Part shown: positions 46,704 to 57,953 of the stretch, piece after piece | How the letters are laid out: the number at the start of each line of letters is the position of its first letter | Numbering within the stretch: position 1 is the first letter of the stretch | Origin: Neocallimastix lanati (nom. inval.) | Lineage: Eukaryota > Neocallimastigomycota > Neocallimastigomycetes > Neocallimastigales > Neocallimastigaceae | Length of the DNA: 64,000 nt | NCBI GenBank assembly: GCA_016946835.1 | Contig: JACVTC010000127.1 | Location: 110,001-174,000, forward strand | Direction of reading: 5' to 3' | Notes under the pieces: generated by a model | The model's input: only the letters and a program-made list of their open reading frames with translations | The model's database searches: none | Told to the model about the DNA's origin: nothing | Translations under genes and position numbers: made by a program

Positions 46704-49700
46704 ATGGTCTTTATAATACTTTTATATAATAGAATATATTATAGTAAAAAAGTAATTTTTACAATAATAATAAATTTATTATTTATAAATATAGTCATCG
46801 CTAACAGACTACATATTAGAAATGTAGAATCAGAATCAGATGAAAACTATATAATGAGTAATGGTGAAATGATTATAGGAATTGAATATAATAAACCTCC
46901 AATGACATATATTGATAATTTTGATGATCTGACTGGTTTCGATATTGAATTTGCTGAAGCTATTTGTTCTAAACTTGGTATTGATATCATATTCAAAGAA
47001 ATTACATGGAGTATGAAGGAATCTGAATTAGAATCAAAAAATATTGATTGTGTGTGGTCTGCATTGACAGTTACAGAACCAAGACGTAAAATTTTTGAAT
47101 TTACTCGTCCTTATATTAATAATAAACAAGCTGTTGTTATCAGAAGGTCAGATAATTCTAAATTTACAGATGCAAAAAGTCTTTCAAGTGCAAAAATAGC
47201 AGTAAAAAGTTCATCAACTAGTGAAGAAGCACTTCTTGGAGATCCATATCTTTCACAATCAAATTATACTACAGCATCTTCACAGACTGAATTATTAAAT
47301 TTCCTAAAAAATGGATTATGTGATGCTATAATTGTTGATTATACACTTGCAAAATTTTATGTTCCAAATAATAAATCCGATTTAAAGATAATTGAAGATA
47401 TTCACCTTCAAGAAGAACAATATGCTGTCGGTTTTCGTCACGGTTCTGATATGGCTCAAAAACTAGATAATTTATTCTTAAATATGATTTTAGATGGTTC
47501 ACTTACTACTCTTTCAGAAATATATAATTTATATGATCTTTACTCCCCAATAATTTTAACAGATTATGATTATATCATGGATAATGGAATAATAATTATT
47601 GGTTATGAAGAAAATGTACCACCAATGAATTATTATGATAAAAATGGTCAATTGATTGGTTTCGATGTTGATTTCGCTAGAGAAGTATTCAAAGAGCTCA
47701 ATATTGATATAAAATTCAAGTCTATTAATTGGGATGAAAAAGAAATTGAATTAAATAATCGAAGAATTGATTGTGTTTGGAGTGCTTTAACGGTTACAGA
47801 TGAACGTCGAGAGGTTATGAAATTTTCTCGTATTTATATGAGTAATAGACAAGTAATTATAATCAGAAAAATGGATGCTTCTAAATATATTGATATAGAA
47901 AATTTTTCTAATGTAAAAAGTTCTGCTGTAGCTGGAACATTAGGTGAAATTTTAATTAAAAATAATCTATATCTTTCAAATTCAAATTTGATCATCTCTT
48001 CTTCAAATGATGAAGCAATTAAAATGTTGGATAATGGAGATGTTGATGCTATCGTTACTGATTATACAATAGCTTTACACTTAATAGCTAATGACTACAA
48101 GAATTTAATGGTTTTTGAAGATATTAATTTTGGTAATGAGGAATATGCGGTTGGTTTCCGTTATGGTTCAGATATGACAATAAAGGTCAATGAGTTGATT
48201 AATAGTATGATTATTGATGGTAGACTTGAAGCTCTGGCTAAGAAATATAATCTAATTAATTTTTACAATACAGCAATGAAGACTGATGGAAAATCAGATA
48301 TGAATTATATTATGTCTAAAGGCGAATTGATCGTTGGAATTGAAGATAATTCACCCCCAATGTCTTATTATGATAGTAGTGGTAGACTGATGGGTTATGA
48401 TATTGAATTACTTACAGAACTTTGCTCGAGACTCAATATTTATGCAATATTCAAAAATATTGATTGGAATAAGAAAGAAGCTGAATTAAATGATAAAAAT
48501 ATTGACTGTTTTTTGAATTCACAATCTATTTCAGAGGAAAACTATAATAACATTGATTTCAGTATTGGTTATTTAATTAATAAACAAGTGGTGGTTATCA
48601 GAAAATCTGATGAATCAAAATTTACAAATGTAGAAAGTCTTTCTGAAGTAAAAATGTCTGCTGGACATTCGACAGTAGGAGAAGAATTGTTTAGATATGA
48701 TCCTCATCTTTTAAAAGCAAAGTATATGGCATCATCTTCACAGAATGAGGCAATAGCTGCTCTTGAAAACAAAACAGTTGATGCCATTGTTATCGACTAT
48801 ACCACAGCAAAAGTAAATATTGAAAATGATAAACCTAATTTAATGATTGTTGAAGGAATCATCCTTCAAGAAGAACAATATAGAATTGGTTTTCGTGTTG
48901 GTTCAGATATGGCTAGAAAAGTCGATAACTTAATTTTAGAAATGAATATTGATGGTACGCTTGCCACTCTTGCTAAGAAATATGATTTAGTTGATTCATT
49001 TATACCATTGAAAACAACTGACTCTAAATATATAATAGGAAATGGTAAAATGATTATTGGTTATTATGGAGAATATCCACCAATGAATTATTATGATAAT
49101 AACAATCAATTAACTGGTTTCGATACAGAGTTTTCTAAAGAGATATGTAAACGTCTTGGTATTGAAGCAGAATTCAAGTTAATAGATGGAAATGTAAAGG
49201 AATTTGAATTACAAAAGCGAAATATTGACTGTATATGGAATGGTTTAAATGTTATTGAAGATAAAAGTTCAGTTATAAAATATTCACGTATTTATTTGAA
49301 ATACAGACCAGTTGTTGTAATAAGGAAATCAAATATTATTAAATATACTAATTTAGAAAGTCTTTCTACATCAAAGATTACAGCTGAATTTAATACGCCA
49401 GAAGAAAAAGCACTTAAAAAAGACAAATATTTATCAAAAGCAGAATACATTTCATCATCTTCGGAATTCAAAGCAATAAATGATTTAAGAAATCAATATT
49501 TTGATGCCATTGTTATTGATGCCATAAGTGCTAGAGGTTTCATCGATAATGACTATTCCGACATGATGATTCTTGATGAATTAACAGATGGAGAAGAGGA
49601 ATCATATGCTATCGGTTTCCGTAGCGGTTCAGATATGACAACAAAGGTTAATAAATTAATTAATGATATGGTTAATGACGGTACACTTGAATTAATTGCT

Positions 49701-51263
49701 AAAAAGTACAATCTACTCGAAAATTACAAATCAGCCATAACAATAAAAGAAAATTCCGACTTAAATTACATTATGTCCAGAGGAGAAATGATCATAGGTG
49801 TTGGTGTTAATGGGCCACCTATTTCATATTATGATGAATATGGTGAGTTAACCGGTTTTGATATTGAGTTCGCTAAAGCTGTTTGTTCCAAACTCAATAT
49901 TGATGTACTATTCAAAAAAATTGATTGGAATAAGAAAGAAGAGGAATTAAATAACAAAAATATTGATTGTATTTGGGATGGACTGACAGTAACAGAGGAA
50001 CGCCGTAATTATTTTAAATTCTCTAATCCCTATTTAAGTAATAGACAAATTGTTATTATCAGAAGCTCTGATGCTTCTAAATTTACAGATATAAAAAGCC
50101 TTTCTGAAGCAAAATTAACAGCAATACTTGGAACAATTAGTGAAGTAGTGATTAAGGAAGACCCAGATCTTTTAAAAGCTCATTACACCTCATCATCTAC
50201 ACAAGAAGAGGCTGTGATAGGTTTAAATAATCAAAGTTTTGATGCCTTTGTTATCGACTATTCAGCAGCAAAAAGTATTATTAATAATAATAATGATCTA
50301 ATGATTATCAATAATATTCGCTTTAGTGAGGAACAATATGCAGTTGGTTTTCGAATCAATTCAGATATTACAGAAAAAGTCAATGATATAATTTTAAATA
50401 TGATATTGGATGATACCCTAAACACTCTTGCAAAAAAGTATAAGTTAACTGATCTTTTTGCACCAGTAAAAATAACTGATGCTAGTTTTATCATGAATAA
50501 AGGAAAAATGATTATTGGTTTCGATAAAAGTAATGCACCGATGACTTATTACGATGAGAATGGTCAATTGACAGGTTTCGATATAGATTTAGCCAAGGCC
50601 GTATGCCAACAACTTGGTATTTCGGTAGAATTCAAAGAAGTTGATTGGACTGAAAAAGAGACTGAATTAAAGAATCGAAATATTGACTGCATTTGGAGTT
50701 GCCTTAGCATTACGGAAAAACGACGTGAAATCATGAAATTTTCAAGTGTTTATATGAAAAATAAACAAATTATTGTAATTAGAAATTCTAATATTTCAAA
50801 ATTTTATACTGTAGAAAGTCTTTCAAATGCAAGAGTTTCCGCTGAAGTAGGGTCATTAGGTGAGACAGCCATTAAAACCTACCTTTCAAATGTAATTTTT
50901 CAAGGATTTTCTGTTCCTGAAGATGCCCTTATTGCATTGGAAAAAGGACATACAGATGCTGTTGTTATGGACTACACAATAGCCAAATATAAAATAAACA
51001 ATGGTGGTTTTTCCGATCTGATGATTATTAATGGAATTGAATTAATGAATGATCAATATGCTATTGGATTCCGTTATGGTTCAGATATGTCAAAAAAAGT
51101 CAATCCAGTAATAAAGAATATGACATTGGATGGTACATTTAATAAGATTGCTGAAAAATATGATCTATTAGATCTTTATTCAAATAAAAATAAATCATCA
51201 AATATTATTATAAGGGTTATTTTGTTTTTGGCATCATTCATTGTATTCATTACAGCAATATAA
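46704..51263 (+). CDS. Secreted or surface protein with six tandem SBP family 3 domains
   Basis: This uninterrupted 1519-codon frame encodes six copies of the bacterial extracellular solute-binding domain (SBP_bac_3 type, normally the amino-acid receptor of ABC importers). Copies start near residues 49, 290, 535, 776, 1022 and 1262, a period of about 243. Each opens with YIMxxGxMIIG, then PPMxYYDxxGQLTGFDIEFA, then IDCxWxxLTVTEERR and ends with QYAVGFRxGSDM. The N-terminus has a hydrophobic segment at about 17-34 (FTIIINLLFINIVIAN), a signal peptide or anchor. The C-terminus (IIIRVILFLASFIVFITAI) suggests GPI attachment or a membrane helix. The Arg that binds the ligand carboxylate in this family (in TxxxRR) is present in domains 1, 2, 5 and 6 but replaced in 3 (SEENYNN) and 4 (IEDKSSV). 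It is a bacterial-type domain in a eukaryotic gene with no intron, so horizontal transfer followed by internal duplication is likely. A role in binding or sensing small amines or peptides outside the cell is inferred. Confidence 0.92.
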   Translation: MVFIILLYNRIYYSKKVIFTIIINLLFINIVIANRLHIRNVESESDENYIMSNGEMIIGIEYNKPPMTYIDNFDDLTGFDIEFAEAICSKLGIDIIFKEITWSMKESELESKNIDCVWSALTVTEPRRKIFEFTRPYINNKQAVVIRRSDNSKFTDAKSLSSAKIAVKSSSTSEEALLGDPYLSQSNYTTASSQTELLNFLKNGLCDAIIVDYTLAKFYVPNNKSDLKIIEDIHLQEEQYAVGFRHGSDMAQKLDNLFLNMILDGSLTTLSEIYNLYDLYSPIILTDYDYIMDNGIIIIGYEENVPPMNYYDKNGQLIGFDVDFAREVFKELNIDIKFKSINWDEKEIELNNRRIDCVWSALTVTDERREVMKFSRIYMSNRQVIIIRKMDASKYIDIENFSNVKSSAVAGTLGEILIKNNLYLSNSNLIISSSNDEAIKMLDNGDVDAIVTDYTIALHLIANDYKNLMVFEDINFGNEEYAVGFRYGSDMTIKVNELINSMIIDGRLEALAKKYNLINFYNTAMKTDGKSDMNYIMSKGELIVGIEDNSPPMSYYDSSGRLMGYDIELLTELCSRLNIYAIFKNIDWNKKEAELNDKNIDCFLNSQSISEENYNNIDFSIGYLINKQVVVIRKSDESKFTNVESLSEVKMSAGHSTVGEELFRYDPHLLKAKYMASSSQNEAIAALENKTVDAIVIDYTTAKVNIENDKPNLMIVEGIILQEEQYRIGFRVGSDMARKVDNLILEMNIDGTLATLAKKYDLVDSFIPLKTTDSKYIIGNGKMIIGYYGEYPPMNYYDNNNQLTGFDTEFSKEICKRLGIEAEFKLIDGNVKEFELQKRNIDCIWNGLNVIEDKSSVIKYSRIYLKYRPVVVIRKSNIIKYTNLESLSTSKITAEFNTPEEKALKKDKYLSKAEYISSSSEFKAINDLRNQYFDAIVIDAISARGFIDNDYSDMMILDELTDGEEESYAIGFRSGSDMTTKVNKLINDMVNDGTLELIAKKYNLLENYKSAITIKENSDLNYIMSRGEMIIGVGVNGPPISYYDEYGELTGFDIEFAKAVCSKLNIDVLFKKIDWNKKEEELNNKNIDCIWDGLTVTEERRNYFKFSNPYLSNRQIVIIRSSDASKFTDIKSLSEAKLTAILGTISEVVIKEDPDLLKAHYTSSSTQEEAVIGLNNQSFDAFVIDYSAAKSIINNNNDLMIINNIRFSEEQYAVGFRINSDITEKVNDIILNMILDDTLNTLAKKYKLTDLFAPVKITDASFIMNKGKMIIGFDKSNAPMTYYDENGQLTGFDIDLAKAVCQQLGISVEFKEVDWTEKETELKNRNIDCIWSCLSITEKRREIMKFSSVYMKNKQIIVIRNSNISKFYTVESLSNARVSAEVGSLGETAIKTYLSNVIFQGFSVPEDALIALEKGHTDAVVMDYTIAKYKINNGGFSDLMIINGIELMNDQYAIGFRYGSDMSKKVNPVIKNMTLDGTFNKIAEKYDLLDLYSNKNKSSNIIIRVILFLASFIVFITAI

Positions 51264-52526
51264 ATTAGAAATATTATTGTTTTTAAGTTCACCAATGAAC
51301 AATATTAAATAAGATTGAATTAAATATTAATAAATACATTAAAACATTTATTCATTTTTATACTATCTATTAAAAATTATTACACTTTTTTACATTCGAA
51401 TTATTAAATTAATAATCATCTGATTATTAACATTTTGAAATAAAAAAAAATTTTAAAATACTTGTATTTTATTTTTTATTTAGAAATCTATAATTAATTT
51501 ATTATATATTAAAATAATTTCTTACTTTGCATAATATATTCAATTCAAACAAATAGAATACTATACAATTAAAGAATTTTTCAAATTGAATAAATTATTC
51601 AATTGTAAGTGAAGGTATACAATAGGTTATGAATGTAAATAAAGTTAAAAAAATAAAAAAAAAATTATTTCCTTATAATTTATTACTAATATAGTTGATT
51701 GAAAAATAATAAAATACATATAGATTATTTAAATACATAAATAAAAATTAAAATATATATAATCTCCTTTTTTATCAATAATATCTGAAAATTTTGAAAT
51801 TTTATATTAATTATTAATTAATTAATATTAAATTAAAGAAAATTTTATATATTATAACTTATTTTGTCAATAATATCTAAGATTTTCAGACTTAAATATA
51901 ATAAAAACTTATTGACTAAGTAATATTGAATTATTAAAAATTTCATTATTAATATCTTTATCGCTTACAAAGTCAAAATATGTTTGAAAATTTTTAGAAA
52001 TAAATAAAATTAAATATTATCAACTTATGATATTAATATAATAATAATAAAATAATATATAATTATTTAGTTACTTAAATTATATTTAAATTTTCTTTTA
52101 AATTATGAAATGTCATTTTATATTTATTAATCACATTATTTATTTATATTATTATCATACACTTAAATATTATAATGTTATTCAATTTAATATTAAATAT
52201 TCATTTAAACCATAATTCAACAATATTATTTCTAAGTCTTTATTGTTTGTTAATTTGGATTCCTTAATTTTATATTTTCCAATTAAAATTTTGATTTCAT
52301 CAATTCTTCCTGATATTTTTTTATGAAATTCCTGTACTTTTCCTTTTATAATCATTATAAGATAACAATTCTTCTTGTTTTAATGTATATATTATATTTA
52401 TAAAAGAATTTTTTTGAAAATACACTATTTAATTACTTATTTAAAGATTTTGCTGAATTATTTGTTATATGTTCTATTTTGTAATATTTTATTATTTTAT
52501 TTAAATTCTATATCAAGTAAAGAAAA
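51264..52526. other. AT-rich intergenic stretch
   Basis: No gene I can name. The stretch is somewhat less monotonous than usual. It contains one short open frame on the minus strand (52182-52355), listed separately. Confidence 0.5.
52182..52355 (-). CDS. Short open frame of unknown meaning (57 codons)
   Basis: On the minus strand, ATG 52355 starts a hydrophilic, Lys- and Glu-rich peptide (MIIKGKVQEFHKKISGRIDE ... ESKLTNNKDLE), ending with TGA at 52182-52184. Its base composition is closer to coding DNA than the surroundings. Another frame just upstream reads KQEELLSYNDYKRK, so this may be a frameshifted relic of a larger gene. No family is recognised. Confidence 0.25.
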   Translation of the reverse strand: MIIKGKVQEFHKKISGRIDEIKILIGKYKIKESKLTNNKDLEIILLNYGLNEYLILN

Positions 52527-53720
52527 AAATAAAATAAAATAAAATAAAATAAAATAAAATAAAATAGTAGAATATGAATATAAAGTACATATTGAATAAA
52601 ATAAAATAAAATAAAATAAAATAAAATAAAATAAAATAAAATAGTAGAATATGAATATAAAATAATTATTAATTTTTTATATTTTTTTTTATTAATATTA
52701 TTTTATTTTATTTTATTTTATTTTATTTTATTTATTTTATTTTATTTTATTTTATTTTATTTTATTTTATTTTATTTTATTTTATTTTATTTTATTTTAT
52801 TTTATTTTATTTTATTTTATTTTATTTTATTTTATTTTATTTTATTTTATTTTATTTTATTTTATTTTATTTTATTTTATTTTATTTTATTTTATTTTAT
52901 TTTATTTTATTTTATTTTATTTTATTTTATTTTATTTTATTTTATTTTATTTTATTTTATTTTATTTTATTTTATTTTATTTTATTTTATTTTATTTTAT
53001 TTTATTTTATTTTATTTTATTTTATTTTATTTTATTTTATTTTATTTTATTTTATTTTATTTTATTTTATTTTATTTTATTTTATTTTATTTTATTCAAT
53101 CTGTACTTTATATTTATATTCTACTATTTTATTTTATTTTATTTTATTCAATCTGTACTTTATATTTATATTCTACTATTTTATTTTATTTTATTTTATT
53201 CAATATATACTTTATATTTATATTTCAACTATTTATTTTATTTTATTTTATTTTATTTTATTTAATTTTATTTTATTTTATTTTATTCAATCTGTACTTT
53301 ATATTTATATTTCAACTATTTATTTTATTTTATTTTATTTTATTTTATTTTATTTTATTTTATTTTATTTTATTTTATTTTATTTTATTTTATTTTATTT
53401 TATTTTATTTTATTTTATTTTATTTTATTTTATTTTATTTTATTTTATTTTATTTTATTTTATTTTATTTTATTTTATTTTATTTTATTTTATTCAATCT
53501 GTACTTTATATTTATATTTCAACTATTTATTTTATTTTATTTTATTTTATTCAATCTATACTATATATTTATATTTCAACTATTTATTTTATTTTATTTT
53601 ATTTTATTTTATTTTATTTTATTCAATCTGTACTTTATATTCATATTCTACTATTTTATTTTATTTTATTTTATTCAATATGTACTTTACATTTATATTT
53701 CAAATATTTATTTTATTTAT
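52527..53720. repeat. Satellite array of (aaaat)n/(tttta)n in opposed orientations
   Basis: 52527-52650 is (aaaat)n with spacers (tagtagaatatgaatataaa). After an AT spacer, 52697-53720 is the reverse complement, (tttta)n, with spacers such as ttcaatctgtactttatatt and tatattctactatt. The central part (about 52745-53090) is a pure pentamer run. The two orientations form long inverted arms. Related sequence lies at 36080-36600. Confidence 0.9.
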
Positions 53721-53849
53721 TTTTTTATTAATTAAAGAAAACTTTAAATTAATTTTATTAATTTTATTTAGTCTTTTTGATAATATCTGGTATTTTGTCG
53801 AAATGTAAATCAAACAATGTAAATTATTTATTTAAATAAAATAAAATAA

Positions 53850-53917
<68 letters not shown>

Positions 53918-54359
53918 TAATAATAATAATAATATCAATGAATTAAGATTTAGATTATAAAATATCATAATATATATAAATAAATATTTTATGTATAAAT
54001 TACATAATAAACGATCGATCTAATTAATATTTAAAATATTTTTAAAATGTTGAACAATATTTAAGTTCCTAAATGAATTAAAAAACTTTTATTAAATTCT
54101 ATGAAGCCAGATAAAATTATATATTTAAAAAATTTATATTATAATAAAATAATAATTTTCTTAAGAAAAAACAAATATTAAATTATAATAAAACGTTTTT
54201 TTTTTATTTCTTATACATTAATAAATTAATAATCATTAGTTCGATAATGTTTTAATATTAAAAAAAATTTTATGGTAACAATTTTTAAATTAATTATTTG
54301 TATAACCTTTAAATTAAAGATTATAATTACAAGTGTTGTGTTTACCTAATAATATTAAT
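53721..54359. other. AT-rich stretch with an (aat)n run
   Basis: No gene. An (aat)n run lies at 53854-53932 with one interruption. The rest shows nothing recognisable. Confidence 0.6.
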
Positions 54360-55987
54360 TGGAAATTTTAGCTTTTCATAACAAATATCAATTAGCTAAA
54401 AACTAACCACCAAAGAAACTTGACAATATCGGTCTTATAATGTGTGTTTCTTTGTGGGAATATAGACATTAACTGCAGAACATTTAGAGTGATTCTATAG
54501 ATTATATATTGTTAAAGAAATTAAGATATAAGTATAGAAATTATCTTTAAGGACTACTTGACATGAGACATAATACCCAAGATATAAACTTCTGCAACCA
54601 TGCGTATTTGGATCCATTCTTTTCTGGAAATATTTGTAATTGAGAAGTATTACTTCACATGAATATCTATCATCCTTGATACCATTACCTGTTTCCTGAA
54701 AACATAACAATAATGGTTTAAAAATCGTATTGAAGTACTCAATACTAGCTCTTTTCACAAAATTCCATTCATTGGTATTCCAACTAAGACAAAATGAAAG
54801 CTTTTCTATGATAGAGTGTGAAATGGGATTTTGAGAATTAAGATTAGATATATTGGAAGCATTGAGTTCATGAATGCCATTTATAACATTTTACTAAATT
54901 AATTGAACTGAGATTTGCTCAATTTGTATTACCGGATGTATTATTGGATATTAAATTTTGTTTCAAATGCTCAAAAGAAACCTTAATGATTTCATTTTGA
55001 ACATCAACAATATGAAAATTTTACTCCTGATATTGCTTTTTCCAATATTTTCATAAATTTTGTGTGATTGAAATTTGGAGTGTATACTTTAATCCTGAAG
55101 AAACTATCCTTGAATTTAGTAATTCATTTCACTGATAAAATATAATACTGAATTTTTTGCATTTAAAATGAATAAATTCCTTCATTTTATTAACGGTCCA
55201 TGAGTGTATACTAAGAGTAAAAATCAACCTTGTGTTGTCAATAGATATTTCATAACAGATAAAACCCTGATAAAATATAATATCTTTTCAATAATTAACA
55301 TCAATTTACTAGCTAATAAAACTGAAACTAATATAAACTAAAATATTAAAAAGGAAGAAAAATGAACATAAAATAAAAATATAAAAAAAATAAATATAAA
55401 AAAAATAAATATAAAAAAAATTAAAAAAAAAAAAAAAAAAAAAAAAACAATTAAAAATAATAAGAGATTTTTTCTTTGTAGTGTATTTGTCAATTATTTA
55501 AGTAAAATAAACCACTTGTATAATATTTTAAAATGAATAACTTTTTATGTTTTATCCTTTAAATTTTTATTTTTCTATTTGATTAATATATTTTGTATAT
55601 TGTAATAATTTTCTGTAGAATAATCATATATTAACAAAAATGTAAAGGCAAATAAAATATTAGTGGTAAAAAAAAAGTAAGAAGATTCCCATCTATTAAA
55701 TAAAGTCTTAAACACAAGCTTTGTAGTGAATCAATCTCCTGCATTTTCCATTTTACGATAGTTACATGAGTTTAAATAATACTATAGAAAAATACATATA
55801 CAAAAGAATGGTAAAGTAAAAAATACAATAGATTCATTACAGTGATAATATAAAGAAACTACATTATATTATTAATTATTCAACTTTAATGTTACTACAT
55901 ATCTATAATAAAATAATGTAAAACATCAGAATCACTTACTATAGTCTTCCAATATTCCAAAATTTCTTTCTTAGTACTAGAAGCCAT
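54360..55987 (-). mobile_element. Decayed LINE: endonuclease part, perhaps with the 5' start
   Basis: From about 54880 down to 54495 the minus strand is open and reads SHSIIEKLSFCLSWNTNEWN, FVKRASIEYFNTIFKPLL, LCFQETGNGIKDDRYSC, GCRSLYLGYYVSCQ. The FQET motif and its setting match the endonuclease-exonuclease-phosphatase domain of LINEs. Another frame continues with NHSKCSAVNVYIPTKKH near 54430-54490. Far upstream, ATG 55987 begins MASSTKKEILEYWKTIVSDS, which may be the element's original start, although the middle (54900-55900) is unreadable. It is broken and probably belongs to the same family as the RT piece at 37 kb. Confidence 0.65.
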
Positions 55988-56164
55988 TTAAGAAAGGATA
56001 ACAATCGATTATCGTCAGAATTTCATTTTTTTACAGCCACAATTATTGCGAACTTTAAGCTTTATTTATTTATTTATTCATTTATTAATTACATGAAGTT
56101 TATTCCTTTTTTTTTTTTTTATAGAAAAACACTAGGTTAATAAAAAAAATATATATTATTTGTC

Positions 56165-56330
56165 CAATTAGAATGGGAAGAGTTAGAAGCCATTTCGTCC
56201 TCGAAACTCATAACATTGTTTTTTTAGTATTTATTTAAAAAATTTCATTCATTTTATTTTCGTGTATTTTTCTTAATATTTATTAATAATTAAAATTTAT
56301 TTCTGGTCCAGAAAAAAAAAAAGATCCTAA
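56165..56330 (+). mobile_element. LINE 3' end relic
   Basis: EWEELEAISSSKLIT is encoded at about 56173-56217, the same C-terminal peptide as in the LINE at 10709-10963. A 3' UTR follows, ending aaaatttatttctggtcc and an A run. It is the counterpart of 37850-37990 in the first duplicate, so the LINE was in place before the segment was duplicated. Confidence 0.75.
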
Positions 56331-57617
56331 TATGTTCTATAAAAAATTTTCATTCTAACAGAGTCCTCATCGAATTGATATGACAAAAGAGAACCTGTAC
56401 TATTAGTATTTTGATAACATCCTACATAAATAATCGTAATGGTATTTCATATAACATATCCATGGAAAATGAATATCTTTGGTAATATTTCTTTTGGTTT
56501 ATTTGTTTTATTTTTATTAAGTAGTTTTGATAAAAATGATTTCAATTCACATCATAATACCATAATTTCTTATTTATAAAATTTTATTTTAATTAATGAT
56601 ATTATATTATATAAATGTTTATATATATATTTATTTATTCATCTCAGTATATTTATAATATAATTTTCTATATAATGTATATAATATTTTTATAATAATT
56701 AATAAATAAAGCAATAAAAGTGTATTTTATTCCTATTCAAAATAAAAATAAAGGTTTTACCTTTGACGGATATTTTCTCCACCTTTGATAGATGTTATAT
56801 TATGTTTGTGTATGGTGAATAAAAAAATTGAAAACCAATATGCTTTTCGTGTGATGTGAGTCTAACTGTCATGTCAAGAAAAGCTAAAAAGAGAGTTTCA
56901 ATCAGAGGACGCCGGCCTCCTGATTGAGTAAACTGAACTATTTCATTATAATGATAGATCTCTTTTTTTATTTTTACTTATTTATCATGTTTCATTTTTA
57001 TATAAAATTTATAAGTATTTGTACAAAAATTTATATAAATTTTAAAATTATATTTAAAAAATAAAGTTGTATTCTAGCTCAAGCCTAATAAAATATTAAA
57101 TAATATAAAATATATTATTAATTTAAATTAAAATTCTAGAGCAAGCCACAATTAAAAATAAAAACATGTAATTTTATTTGTCCTTTAAATCTTTTTTTAA
57201 TTATTTATTTATAATCTATAAATAATAAATTTATATCAATTAATAACTAATTTTTCACTTAAATCATTTATTTATTAATTCATTCATTTTATACCGCCGT
57301 AATTAAATTTGAACCATGGTAATTTTAATTAATTTTGATATATATATTTTATTATTACTATGGATATTTAATATTACAATTATATTTTTTTATTGATTTA
57401 TTTACTTATTTATTAATATATATGTTTATAAATTTTTATATATTTTACCTATTTAATAATTTTAACTTTTTTTTTTTTTTTTAAAAAAATTATTTTAAAT
57501 TAATACTTTAACTTTTTTCTTTTTTTTATATAATAATAAAATATATATTATATATTGAAAAAAATTTTTAAATTAAACTTTATATTGTTAAAATATTATA
57601 AAAGAAAATCAATAAAC

Positions 57618-57664
<47 letters not shown>

Positions 57665-57953
57665 TTATAAAAATAAGTTTTTTAATTTTTTTGGAGTCGA
57701 ATTTTTATTTTTTATTTTTTAATTTATTTTCTCTATTTTTCTGTTTTTCTGAATTTTTTTTTTTATTTTATTTTAATTTATTTTTTTATCTTTTTAAATT
57801 TAATTTTTATAATTTAGTAAATAATTTATTTTTTTATATTATTTTATTTTATTTTATTTTATTTTTTATTTTTAATTATATCCGAAAAATTATTTATTTA
57901 TTGTTTTATATATATATATATATGTCATAATTTTAATTAAAATAAATTTAATA
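56331..57953. other. Intergenic stretch upstream of the second transglutaminase copy
   Basis: No gene. It includes a small GC-rich patch near 56900-56930 (aggacgccggcctcctgatt), which differs from the matching site in copy 1 (around 38710-38745), and an (at)n run at 57629-57660. The last part should hold the promoter. Confidence 0.5.

Noticed and set aside
56890-56935. GC-rich patch as a possible RNA gene or recombination site
   Set aside because: It lies inside the segmental duplication, the paralogous site differs, and no stable conserved structure could be defined.
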